Made by a program: the position numbers and the translations under genes. This document shows, piece by piece, positions 16,697 to 25,108 of a stretch of 64,000 nt of DNA. How positions within the stretch are numbered: the first letter of the stretch is position 1; each line of letters starts with the position of its first letter. The DNA is from Lentzea tibetensis (GTDB taxonomy: Bacteria > Actinomycetota > Actinomycetes > Mycobacteriales > Pseudonocardiaceae), in contig NZ_VOBR01000026.1 of assembly GCF_007845675.1 (NCBI RefSeq), forward strand, positions 1 through 64,000, written 5' to 3'. The notes under the pieces were generated by a model. The model searched no databases, was not told the origin of the DNA, and saw nothing but the letters and a program-made list of their open reading frames with translations.

Positions 16697-18787
16697 ATGG
16701 TGGGCCACGTGGACGACATCGCTTTGCGGGAACTGGCCGAAGAACGCCTGCGGGCCCTCGCGGGTCCGGAGGCGACCCTGCGCGAGGACCAGTGGACGGC
16801 GATCCACGCCCTCGTCGCGCAACGCCGCCGCGCGCTGGTCGTGCAGCGCACCGGGTGGGGCAAGTCGGCCGTGTACTTCATCGCGACGGCGTTGCTGCGC
16901 GAGCTGGGTGAGGGGCCGACGGTCATCGTGTCGCCGCTGCTCGCGTTGATGCGCAACCAGGTCAGCGCGGCGGCGCGGCTCGGTGTGCACGCGGCGACGA
17001 TCAACTCGGCTAACACGGACGAGTGGACTTCGGTGCAGGAGCAGGTGTCCGCGGGTGAGGTGGACGTGCTTCTGGTCAGTCCGGAACGGCTGAACAACCC
17101 GGACTTCCGCGACACGGTGCTGCCGTCGCTGACCGCGTCGGCGGGGATGCTCGTGGTCGACGAGGCGCACTGCATCTCGGACTGGGGCCACGACTTCCGG
17201 CCGGACTACCGCAGGCTGCGCACGTTGCTCACTGAACTGCCACCGGGTGTGCCGGTGCTGGCGACCACGGCGACGGCGAACGACCGGGTCGTGCACGACG
17301 TCACCGAGCAGCTGGGGCTGGGTTCCGGGTCGGACACGCTGGTCATGCGCGGGCCGCTCGATCGGCAGAGCCTGCACCTGTCCGTGGCGCGGCTGCCCAA
17401 CGCCGAGGCGCGGCTCGGCTGGCTCGCCGAGCACCTGGCGAAGCTGCCCGGCTCGGGGATCATCTACACGCTGACCGTGGCGCAGGCGGACGACGTGGCG
17501 GCGTTCCTGCGCGACCGCGGTTACGAGGTCGCCGCGTACTCGGGCAAGACCGAGCAGGCGGAACGGTTGCGCGCGGAGGACGACCTGCTCGCGAACCGGG
17601 TCAAAGCGCTGGTGGCGACGTCCGCGCTGGGCATGGGTTTCGACAAGCCGGACCTCGGGTTCGTGGTGCACCTGGGCGCGCCGCAGTCGCCGATCGCGTA
17701 CTACCAGCAGATCGGCCGTGCGGGCCGTGGTGTGGAACGCGCCGAGGTGCTGCTGCTGCCCGGCCCGGAGGACAAGGACATCTGGGCCTACTTCGCGTCT
17801 CTCGCCTTCCCGCCGGAACTGGTGGTGCGGCAGGTGCTGGGCGCGCTGGGCGACCGTCCACTGTCGACAGCCGCGCTGGAGCCGATGGTGGAGCTGTCGC
17901 GCACGCGGCTCGAGGTCGTGCTGAAGGTGCTGGACGTCGACGGTGCGGTGAAGCGGGTGCGCGGCGGCTGGGAGTCGACCGGCCAGCCGTGGTCCTACGA
18001 CGCCGAGCGGTACGGGCGCATCGCCGCGGCGCGCCGGGCCGAGCAGGACGCGATGCTCGGTTACCTCGGCACGACCGACTGCCGGATGCAGTTCCTGCAG
18101 CTGCAGCTCGACGACCCGCACGCCCGGCCCTGCGGACGGTGTGACAACTGCACCGGCACGCAGGTGTCGACGTCGGTGTCCTCGGACGCGGCGGCCGCGG
18201 CGCGCGACCGGCTGATGCGCCCCGGTGTGGACGTGGCGCCGCGCAAGATGTGGCCGACCGGCATGGCCGCGATCGGGGTGTCGCTGTCCGGGCGCATCAA
18301 GGCCGGGGACATGGCGGAGACCGGGCGCGCGCTGGGCAGGCTCACCGACATCGGCTGGGGCAACCGGCTGCGCACCCTGCTCGCGGACGGCAACGACGAG
18401 CCCATCCCGGACGACGTGTTCCAGGCGTGCGTCAAGGTCCTCACCGGCTGGGGCTGGGAGCAGCGCCCGGTCGGCGTCGTGACCGTGGGGTCACGACGCC
18501 GGCCTGACCTGGTCGGCAGCTTCGGCCAGCGGATCTCCGCGATCGGCAGGCTGCCGCTGCTCGGCCAGGTGTGGGTGGGCGAGTCGACGCACCGCGCGAA
18601 CTCCGCGCAGCGGCTCGCCGGGCTGGTGCGGGAGACCCAGGCCCCCGACCTGTCCGGTGTGGACGGTCCGGTGCTGCTGGTGGACGACCAGGTCGACACC
18701 GGCTGGACCATGACCGTCGCGGCACGGCTGCTGCGTCAGGCCGGAGTGCCGGCCGTGCTGCCGTTCGCGTTGGGGGTGACCGCCTAG
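16697..18787 (+). CDS. recQ: RecQ-family DNA helicase with C-terminal phosphoribosyltransferase-like domain
   Basis: A 696-residue 3'-5' DNA helicase. Motif I is RTGWGKSAVYF, motif II is VVDEAHCISDWGHDFRPDY, motif VI is YYQQIGRAGRG, and the RecQ zinc site ends CGRCDNC near residue 480. No HRDC domain is visible. Instead the last 200 residues resemble a PRPP-binding fold, ending in VLLVDDQVDTGWTMT, the signature loop of phosphoribosyltransferases and ComF-like proteins. ATG 16697 was chosen; GTG 16709 is possible. The stop overlaps the convergent gene by 4 bases. Confidence 0.9.
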   Translation: MVGHVDDIALRELAEERLRALAGPEATLREDQWTAIHALVAQRRRALVVQRTGWGKSAVYFIATALLRELGEGPTVIVSPLLALMRNQVSAAARLGVHAATINSANTDEWTSVQEQVSAGEVDVLLVSPERLNNPDFRDTVLPSLTASAGMLVVDEAHCISDWGHDFRPDYRRLRTLLTELPPGVPVLATTATANDRVVHDVTEQLGLGSGSDTLVMRGPLDRQSLHLSVARLPNAEARLGWLAEHLAKLPGSGIIYTLTVAQADDVAAFLRDRGYEVAAYSGKTEQAERLRAEDDLLANRVKALVATSALGMGFDKPDLGFVVHLGAPQSPIAYYQQIGRAGRGVERAEVLLLPGPEDKDIWAYFASLAFPPELVVRQVLGALGDRPLSTAALEPMVELSRTRLEVVLKVLDVDGAVKRVRGGWESTGQPWSYDAERYGRIAAARRAEQDAMLGYLGTTDCRMQFLQLQLDDPHARPCGRCDNCTGTQVSTSVSSDAAAAARDRLMRPGVDVAPRKMWPTGMAAIGVSLSGRIKAGDMAETGRALGRLTDIGWGNRLRTLLADGNDEPIPDDVFQACVKVLTGWGWEQRPVGVVTVGSRRRPDLVGSFGQRISAIGRLPLLGQVWVGESTHRANSAQRLAGLVRETQAPDLSGVDGPVLLVDDQVDTGWTMTVAARLLRQAGVPAVLPFALGVTA

Positions 18788-19938
18788 TCGAACGAGCGCG
18801 CGACGGTGGTGCCGTCGCTGATGTGCAGGATCACGTCGACGCAGTCGACAGTCGCTTGGTCGAGCGGGAAGTAGTGCTGCGGTGAGGTGGTTTGGGTCCG
18901 CATGCGGGTAGCCGTGACCGCGGTGGCCTTGATCAGCCCCCAGGTGGTGACGAGGCCCTGCAGGAAGCCCTCGTAGGTGTCCGGCTCGGGATCCCCGAGC
19001 TCGAAGGCTTCGGCGCGGCCCAGGCTGCCGGCGACGACGGTGTACTGCTCGCCGAGCAAGGACGCCATGACGGCACCGGCGCCGGACCAGGTGAGGTCTT
19101 TGTCTCCCATGCGCCAGGCGCTCGGGTTCCGCCGCAGGTGCAGGTTGTGAGCGAAGACCAGGGTCGGGCCCCGGCTCGTCTCGATGGCGCGGATGTCGAG
19201 GAGGTTCTGGGCCATCAGCGCATCGCGGGTGCCGAGCAGGAGAGCGATCCGCGCACTCTGTTCGAGGGGTTTGGCTGCCTCCCGGTGGTAACGCAGCAGG
19301 CCGATGCCGGCGGTGAGATGCGTCTTGATCCTGTACCACTCGGCGCGTGAGGTCGCCGCGATCAGTTCCGCGGCACGGGCGTACAGCGAGTCGAGCATGT
19401 CCTGGGCGAGCGTTCGCAGCCTGTCGGCGTCAGCCGTGGCACCGATCGACTCGGCCGCGTTCAAAATCGCCTCCGAGCGGCTCCAGCGTTCGTCGTCACC
19501 CAGGAGGCTCGCGAGCTCGAGGTCGAGTCCCAGGTAGTCGCGGGCGTGTTCGAGGTAGGTCCGCGGGCTGGGCGCGCTGTAGTTCTCGGTCGGGGCGTCG
19601 AAGCCGTGGAACGACACTCGTTCCTCGGGCGGTCGGTGCTGGTTGTGCTCACGCATCCAGGTGACCAGCTGCCGGTTGCCGTCCAGGTTTCCGAACCCGT
19701 GGGAGAAGCCTTCGCTCAGCACCGCGTCCAGGCTGCCGATCCCGTCCTGGACGAAGTCGTTCACGGCGAGCGCGGCCACGCGATCGGTTTCGAGTGCGAT
19801 CGACCGGAAGCCGCGGCCGACCAGCTGGGCGAACAGCTCGTTGCGGACCCGAGCGAAGGCCGGTTCCTGGTGCGTCGGTTCACCGAAGGCCAGCAGGTCA
19901 CATGAGGGCGTTACGAAGTCGCAGATTTCCTGGCTCAT
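18784..19938 (-). CDS. erythromycin esterase family protein
   Basis: A 384-residue EreA-like hydrolase with the family block FGEPTHQEPAF, then SIALETDRVAAL, GFDAPTENYS and VFAHNLHLRR. Classical Ere enzymes open the macrolide lactone ring; many environmental homologues have other or unknown substrates. It is transcribed divergently from a double-MerR regulator with GTCTCAA repeats in the gap, suggesting inducible expression. ATG 19938 gives the conserved start region; upstream in-frame residues belong to the promoter. Specificity for macrolides is not demonstrated by the sequence. Confidence 0.85.
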   Translation of the reverse strand: MSQEICDFVTPSCDLLAFGEPTHQEPAFARVRNELFAQLVGRGFRSIALETDRVAALAVNDFVQDGIGSLDAVLSEGFSHGFGNLDGNRQLVTWMREHNQHRPPEERVSFHGFDAPTENYSAPSPRTYLEHARDYLGLDLELASLLGDDERWSRSEAILNAAESIGATADADRLRTLAQDMLDSLYARAAELIAATSRAEWYRIKTHLTAGIGLLRYHREAAKPLEQSARIALLLGTRDALMAQNLLDIRAIETSRGPTLVFAHNLHLRRNPSAWRMGDKDLTWSGAGAVMASLLGEQYTVVAGSLGRAEAFELGDPEPDTYEGFLQGLVTTWGLIKATAVTATRMRTQTTSPQHYFPLDQATVDCVDVILHISDGTTVARSFD

Positions 19939-19940
19939 GT

Positions 19941-20015
19941 GTCTCAATCGTATCGTTGAAAGCTCTGTTGAGACTTCTGCTCCGCTGACTGCTCGGTTCT
20001 GCGGTAAAGTCTCAA
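19941..20015. promoter_or_regulatory. divergent operator with GTCTCAA repeats
   Basis: The gap between the esterase and the MerR-type regulator holds GTCTCAA at 19941-19947, its inverted copy TTGAGAC at 19968-19974, and a third GTCTCAA at 20009-20015 just before the regulator start. Spacing and position fit binding sites of the adjacent TioE-type regulator controlling both genes; that link is inferred. Confidence 0.65.
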
Positions 20016-20019
20016 ACCG

Positions 20020-20739
20020 GTGATCACCTTGCGACCAGCTGACCTCGCGCGAGAGCACGGTATCTCGACCCAGGCGGTCCGCAACTACGAGCGGGACGGG
20101 TTCATCCCGCCCGCTGACCGCACGGACAGCGGCTACCGGCTCTACACCGAGGTGCACGCGGCAGCACTGCGCGCCTTCCTCGCCCTGATTCCGGCGTACG
20201 GGCACTCGGCGGGCGGCCAGATCATGAACGCGCTCAACGACGGCGAGCTCGACCACGCGTTGATGATCATCGACCGCGGCCACGAACAGCTGCTGCGCGA
20301 CCGGGCCACCCTCGCCGCGGTGAGGACGGCGGTGGATCACCTGACGGCGGAGCCGGCCGCCGACCCGGACCAGGCGCAGGACACCGAACCCCGGACGATC
20401 GGCGAACTCGCGCACCAGCTCCGGGTCACCCCCGCGACCGTTCGCAAGTGGGAGAGCGCCGGCATCCTCACCCCGGTGCGAGACCCGGCCACCGGATACC
20501 GCGTCTTCCACGGGAGCGACGTCCGCGACGCCGAGCTCGCCCATCTCCTCCGGCGCGGGGGCTACCCGCTCGACCACATCCGCACCGTGGTCCAGCAGAT
20601 CCGCGGGGCAGGCGGCACGGACGCGCTGGCCGCCGCACTGGACGACTGGCGACGAAAGCTCACCGCACAGGGTCTTGCGATGCTCGACGCGGCCAGTCAG
20701 GTCAGCCGCTACCTGACCACGGCGCACCGTACTGTCTGA
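20020..20739 (+). CDS. TioE-family MerR-type transcriptional regulator with two DNA-binding domains
   Basis: A 239-residue regulator. An N-terminal MerR helix-turn-helix (LAREHGISTQAVRNYERDGF) and a second MerR-like unit near residues 127-190 (IGELAHQLRVTPATVRKWES) flank a helical linker. This double arrangement is typical of the TioE family found in actinomycete antibiotic loci. GTG 20020 begins the conserved N-terminus. It probably represses or activates the divergent esterase and forms an operon with the P450 two bases downstream. Confidence 0.88.
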   Translation: MITLRPADLAREHGISTQAVRNYERDGFIPPADRTDSGYRLYTEVHAAALRAFLALIPAYGHSAGGQIMNALNDGELDHALMIIDRGHEQLLRDRATLAAVRTAVDHLTAEPAADPDQAQDTEPRTIGELAHQLRVTPATVRKWESAGILTPVRDPATGYRVFHGSDVRDAELAHLLRRGGYPLDHIRTVVQQIRGAGGTDALAAALDDWRRKLTAQGLAMLDAASQVSRYLTTAHRTV

Positions 20740-20741
20740 CC

Positions 20742-21980
20742 ATGACCCCGGACGTCGTGAGCTTCCGGCAGGCCGACTTGCTGTCGGCGTTGTACCGCCG
20801 CCGCGGCCCCGTGGCACGCCTCGGCCCGTACGTGTACCTGCTGGGCCCGGAGGCGAACCAGTTCGTGTTCGCCAACGCCCACCTGTTCCGCGTGCAGGAG
20901 GCGTTCCAGGCGCTGGTGCCGGTCGACGGCCCGACGTCGCTGATCGTCAGCGACGGCGAGGACCACCGCAGGCGCAGGCGGCTCGTGCAGCCCGCGCTGC
21001 ACCACCGGCAGATCGCCGGCTACCTGGACGTCATGGCGGAGAACGCCGACGCCACGCTCGACACGTGGCAACGGGGTCAGGTCGTCGACGTGTACCAGGA
21101 GTTCCGCGCGGCGATCCGGCGCAGCACGATCCACTCGCTGTTCGGGGCGCGGTTCGCGGCCGACGCGGAGTTCTTCGGCGTCCAGCTGCAGGCGTTGCTC
21201 GACCTGATCGACCGGAACCCGCCGGTGATCACGTTGCTGCGCAGGCTGAACGCGCCCGTGTGGCGGCGGGCGATGGCCGCGCGCGCCAAGGTCGACGAGC
21301 GGGTCTACGCGGAGATCGCGAAGGCGCGGGCGGGCGCGACGGACACCGACGACCACGTGCTCGCCACGCTCGCCCGCGGCGACGAGCTGAGCGACCTGGA
21401 GATCAGGGACCAGGTGGTCACGCTCATCGCGGCCGGCTACGAGACGACGAGCGCCGCGATGGCGTGGGCGGTGTTCAGCCTGCTGCGCCACGAGCAGGTC
21501 CGGCTCAAGGCGAAGTCCGAAGTGGACGGAGTGCTCGGAGCACAACGACCGACGGTCGAGAGCCTGAAGCAGCTGCCGTACCTCAACGGCGTGGTGCAGG
21601 AGACGCTGCGGCTCTACCCGCCTGCGGTGGTGTCGGCGCGCACGGCCGCGGAGGACTTCGAGTTCGCCGGACGCCGCATCAAGAAGGGCACGTTCCTCAT
21701 CTACAGCCCGTACGTCACGCACCGGCTGCCGGACGTGTGGCCGGACCCGCTGCGCTTCGACCCGGAGCGCTGGACGGAGAAGCCGGCGCCGCACGAGTTC
21801 CTGCCGTTCGGCGGCGGGCCGCACCGGTGCATCGGCGCGAACCTGGCGACGACCGAGCTGACCGTGATGCTCGCGCGGCTGCTGGCGAGAACCGAGCTCC
21901 GGTACGTGCCGCAGCGCGTCAGACCGACGAGCGTCGCGGCGATGCGGCCGAAGTACGGGCTGCGCGCCGAGGTGCTCTGA
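20742..21980 (+). CDS. cytochrome P450
   Basis: A 412-residue P450 of a different subgroup from the one at 14 kb. The I-helix is IAAGYETTSAAM, ExxR is ETLR within VVQETLRLYPPAV, the PERF-like block is RFDPERW, and the heme loop is FGGGPHRCIGANLA. The LYPPAV and PERW segments resemble CYP102/CYP110-like fatty-acid or xenobiotic hydroxylases. It starts 2 bases after the TioE-type regulator stop, so it is likely co-expressed with it. Confidence 0.92.
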   Translation: MTPDVVSFRQADLLSALYRRRGPVARLGPYVYLLGPEANQFVFANAHLFRVQEAFQALVPVDGPTSLIVSDGEDHRRRRRLVQPALHHRQIAGYLDVMAENADATLDTWQRGQVVDVYQEFRAAIRRSTIHSLFGARFAADAEFFGVQLQALLDLIDRNPPVITLLRRLNAPVWRRAMAARAKVDERVYAEIAKARAGATDTDDHVLATLARGDELSDLEIRDQVVTLIAAGYETTSAAMAWAVFSLLRHEQVRLKAKSEVDGVLGAQRPTVESLKQLPYLNGVVQETLRLYPPAVVSARTAAEDFEFAGRRIKKGTFLIYSPYVTHRLPDVWPDPLRFDPERWTEKPAPHEFLPFGGGPHRCIGANLATTELTVMLARLLARTELRYVPQRVRPTSVAAMRPKYGLRAEVL

Positions 21981-22052
21981 TGCTGCCGGGTGGCTGGCCG
22001 TGACGAGGAAACCGATCGCTTCGTGCCGTCGAGTGCGTGAAGATCCAGCGTC

Positions 22053-22583
22053 ATGACGGTCTCGGCGCGTGACGTTCTGCTGGAGAAGTTCCGGTGGATC
22101 GGTGGCCACGCGGACATGTGGCCGGTGTTCCGGGATGGCGACGCGTTCAAGGTGGTCGTCCGAGCACTGGTGGCGCCGTTCCGCGACACGGGAGTCACGG
22201 CTGTGTGCGGGATCGAGTCGCGAGGATTTCTGCTCGGAGGGGCCGCGGCGATGGAGCTCGGCGTGGGCTTCGTCGCCGTGCGAAAGGCGGCCGGGATGTT
22301 CCCCGGCGAGAAGCTGGTGCGGGAGACGGAGCCGGACTATCGCGGGTTTCGGCACTCGTTGCGGATCCAGCGGTCATCGCTGGAGCCGGCTGACCGAGTC
22401 CTGCTCGTGGACGACTGGATCGAGACCGGAAGCCAGGCTCTGGCGGTCCGGGAGTTGGTCGAGGCCGCGGGCGCGAAGCTGACCGGATGTGCCGTTGTCG
22501 TCAACCAGATGCGCGCGGACTCCACCAGGAAACTGGGCAGTCTGCATTCGCTCGTGCTCAGCGAGGACCTCCCTGACGCGTGA
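22053..22583 (+). CDS. adenine phosphoribosyltransferase-like protein
   Basis: A 176-residue type I phosphoribosyltransferase. The PRPP loop is VLLVDDWIETGSQALA and the upstream loop is GIESRGFLLGGAAAMELG, both close to Apt. The usual nearby Apt motif residues are altered (DDWIETG rather than DDvlaTG), so the base specificity may differ. It stands alone between the P450 and a convergent DUF1772 gene. Confidence 0.82.
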   Translation: MTVSARDVLLEKFRWIGGHADMWPVFRDGDAFKVVVRALVAPFRDTGVTAVCGIESRGFLLGGAAAMELGVGFVAVRKAAGMFPGEKLVRETEPDYRGFRHSLRIQRSSLEPADRVLLVDDWIETGSQALAVRELVEAAGAKLTGCAVVVNQMRADSTRKLGSLHSLVLSEDLPDA

Positions 22584-22988
22584 TCACACCAGGTACATGA
22601 CCAGTGCGGCGAGACAGGCCAGCCCGCGCACGTGGTTCCAGAGCGTCCACCGCGACAGGTAGGTCGGCCAGTACGCGTCGTCGGTCCGCTCGAGCCGGTT
22701 GTTCATCGGCACGTTGACGACCATGGTCAGCACGAACGAACCGATGATGTAGAGCAGTCCGGCGATGATCTCCCCCGCGAACAACCCGATGCCGCCGAGC
22801 ACGGCCGTCCCGGCGAACACCAGCAGGAACACGGGGTTCTGGATCCGGACGTTGATCCGCCGCATCGCAGCGCGGGCGTCCGCGGGCGACAGGTCGGCCA
22901 GCCCCGGCATCACGGCGGCGGAGAACGAGAAGAACAGCCCGGCCATGAGCCCGGACCCGACGGTGGCGAGCAGCAGGATGATGGTCAT
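22584..22988 (-). CDS. DUF1772 small membrane protein
   Basis: A 134-residue protein with four predicted membrane segments, matching the DUF1772/anthrone-oxygenase-like family (AGLFFSFSAAVMPGL near the N-terminus, NVPMNNRLE, YWPTYLSRWTLWNHVR near the C-terminus). It is divergent from an AraC-type regulator that probably controls it. Catalytic activity is unproven for most members. Confidence 0.82.
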   Translation of the reverse strand: MTIILLLATVGSGLMAGLFFSFSAAVMPGLADLSPADARAAMRRINVRIQNPVFLLVFAGTAVLGGIGLFAGEIIAGLLYIIGSFVLTMVVNVPMNNRLERTDDAYWPTYLSRWTLWNHVRGLACLAALVMYLV

Positions 22989-23069
22989 GAGCTCACTGTC
23001 CAACGCGGAAGCCGGACCATCAATGACATTTTGTCGCGTTGGCATGCTCGTTCGTCCAAACTGAAGGGC

Positions 23070-23975
23070 ATGACGGACCCGCTGGGCGAGGCTCTGCACC
23101 TGCTGCGCATGTCCGGCACGTTCTACTGCCGGTCGGAGCTGACCGAACCGTGGGGCCTGACGTTGCCGCCGATGGCGGACTGCCTGTGGTTCCACGTCCT
23201 GACGCACGGCCGCTGCTCGCTGGAGGTCGACGGCGACCTGCGAGAGCTCAAGCCCGGCGACGTCCTGCTCGTGCCGGGCGGTGAGGGCCACCGGATGGGC
23301 AGCGGGCCGGACGTGGACCAGCCGGTCGTCGTGGACCTGCCGACCGACTTCGAGACCGACAGCTACGCGATCCTGCGCCACGGTGGTGGCGGCGAGCCGA
23401 CCGACCTGGTGTGCGGGGCCGTGCGGTTCGACGACCCGGCCGCGCGGCACCTCGTCGGGCTGCTGCCGAAGGTGGTGTACGTCGAGGCGTCCGACGCGAG
23501 TCCGATGCGCGGCACGCTCGACCTGATGGCCGCCGAGGCCAGGCAGGTCCGGCCCGGCGGCGAGGCGGTGATCACGCGGCTGTCCGACGTGCTGGTCATC
23601 CAAGCGATCCGCTCGTGGCTGGAGCACGACCCCGCGGCCAGGCGGGGCTGGCTCGGCGCGTTGCAGGACGAGCAGATCGGCCGGGCGCTCGCGTTGATCC
23701 ACCGCGACCCGGCGCGGCCGTGGACGGTCGCCGCGCTGGCCAGGGAGCTGGCGATGTCGCGCAGTGCGTTCGCCGCCCGCTTCACCGAACTGGTCGGCGA
23801 ACCCGCGATGAAGTACGTGACGCGCTGGCGCATGCAGGTCGCGCTGAACCGCCTCCAGGAGGGCATCACGGTCAGCGAGCTCGCCCACCGGCTCGGCTAC
23901 CAGTCCGAAGCCGCGTTCAGCCGGGCGTTCAAGCGGATCGTCGGCATCTCGCCCGGCTCAGCCCGCGCGACCTAG
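23070..23975 (+). CDS. AraC-family transcriptional regulator
   Basis: A 301-residue regulator with an N-terminal cupin sensing domain (WFHVLTHGRCSLEVDG, LKPGDVLLVPGGEGHRM) and two C-terminal helix-turn-helices (TVAALARELAMSRSAFAARF; ITVSELAHRLGYQSEAAFSR). ATG 23070 follows GAAGGG closely. It is divergent from the DUF1772 gene across an 81-base gap, which is its likely target, and its last 18 bases overlap the convergent VOC gene. Confidence 0.92.
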   Translation: MTDPLGEALHLLRMSGTFYCRSELTEPWGLTLPPMADCLWFHVLTHGRCSLEVDGDLRELKPGDVLLVPGGEGHRMGSGPDVDQPVVVDLPTDFETDSYAILRHGGGGEPTDLVCGAVRFDDPAARHLVGLLPKVVYVEASDASPMRGTLDLMAAEARQVRPGGEAVITRLSDVLVIQAIRSWLEHDPAARRGWLGALQDEQIGRALALIHRDPARPWTVAALARELAMSRSAFAARFTELVGEPAMKYVTRWRMQVALNRLQEGITVSELAHRLGYQSEAAFSRAFKRIVGISPGSARAT

Positions 23976-24338
23976 CAGGTCCCAGCGGTTGCCGTAGAGG
24001 TCCTCGAACACGACCACGCGCCCGTACACCTCGTCGCGCGGCGCCTCCAGGAACCGCACGCCGTACGCGGTCATCCGCGCGTAGTCGGCGTCGAAGTCGT
24101 CGGTGGTCAGGAAGAACCCGACCCGGCCGCCGGTCTGGTCGCCGACCCGCGCGAGCTGCGCGTCGTCGGACGCCCGCGCCAGCAGCAGAGACGCACCGGA
24201 CGCGGGTGCGACGACCACCCAGCGCTTGTCACCCTGCGGCGTGTCCTCGACGAGCGTGAAACCCAACGCGTCAACGTAGAACCCGATGGCCTCGTCGTAG
24301 TCGCGCACGACGAGCGTCACCAACCCCAGAGATCCCAT
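23958..24338 (-). CDS. VOC/glyoxalase-fold protein
   Basis: A 126-residue vicinal-oxygen-chelate protein of two beta-alpha-beta-beta-beta units (LGLVTLVVRDYDEAIGFYVD; VGFFLTTDDFDADYARM; VVVFEDLYGNRWDLLG). A glutamate near the end of the second unit could bind metal. Relatives include glyoxalases, dioxygenases and antibiotic-binding proteins; the specific role is open. Confidence 0.85.
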   Translation of the reverse strand: MGSLGLVTLVVRDYDEAIGFYVDALGFTLVEDTPQGDKRWVVVAPASGASLLLARASDDAQLARVGDQTGGRVGFFLTTDDFDADYARMTAYGVRFLEAPRDEVYGRVVVFEDLYGNRWDLLGRAG

Positions 24339-24375
24339 CCGATGAGTATCGGCGACGAGGGAGGTCTACCCCCGC

Positions 24376-25080
24376 ATGGCATCCCACATCGAACTCAACG
24401 GCGTGCGCACCTGGTACGACGAGCGCAACGAAGGCGACCCGCTGGTGCTCCTGCACCCCGGCGGCGCGGACGCGCAGGCGTGGTCCCCGCAGCTCGACGC
24501 GCTGAAGAACTTCCACCTCTACCTGCCCGAACGCCGCGGCCACGGCCACACCCCGGACACCGAAGGTCCGCTCAGCCACGAGCTGATGGCGCAGGACACC
24601 ATCGCGTTCCTCGAGCACAAGAGCGGCCCGGCCCCCCTCGTCGGCTGCAGCGACGGCGCGACGGTCGCGCTGGTGACCGCCGTCCGCAGACCCGACCTGG
24701 TGAACAAGCTGGTGCTGGTCTGCGGCGTCTTCCACCACGACGGCTGGGCGCCCGGCGTCATCCCGCCACTCGACGGCCTGACCGGGTTCGAGGCGAAGCT
24801 GACGGCCATGCACCACGTCAGCCCCGCGCTCACACCCGACGACCTCAGGGCACTTCCCAACCGCACGCTCGTCATGGTCGGCGACGACGACGAGGTCCGG
24901 CTGGAGCACGCGATCGCGATGTACCGGGCGCTGCCCGACGCCGAGCTGGCCGTCGTACCGGGCACGTCGCACGGCCTGCTGTGGGAGAAGCCGGACCTGT
25001 GCAACGGCATGATCGTCGACTTCCTGGCGAACGACCCGGTCCCGACCTTCGCCCCGATCCGACGGAGGTCGGTTACCTGA
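24376..25080 (+). CDS. alpha/beta hydrolase
   Basis: A 234-residue hydrolase with the oxyanion segment LLHPGGADAQAW, nucleophile serine in VGCSDGATVAL, aspartate in VMVGDDDEVR and histidine in VPGTSHGLLW. It has no signal peptide, so it acts in the cytoplasm. The gene is short for the family and lacks a large lid. The MFS gene follows 28 bases downstream and may be co-transcribed. Confidence 0.88.
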   Translation: MASHIELNGVRTWYDERNEGDPLVLLHPGGADAQAWSPQLDALKNFHLYLPERRGHGHTPDTEGPLSHELMAQDTIAFLEHKSGPAPLVGCSDGATVALVTAVRRPDLVNKLVLVCGVFHHDGWAPGVIPPLDGLTGFEAKLTAMHHVSPALTPDDLRALPNRTLVMVGDDDEVRLEHAIAMYRALPDAELAVVPGTSHGLLWEKPDLCNGMIVDFLANDPVPTFAPIRRRSVT

Positions 25081-25108
25081 CCAGCGATCTCTGTGACAAG
25101 GTGCCCAC

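Noticed and set aside
14144-21980. Two P450 genes plus esterase considered as a secondary-metabolite cluster
   Set aside because: No polyketide, peptide synthetase, terpene or other scaffold gene is nearby, and proA and recQ separate the P450s.
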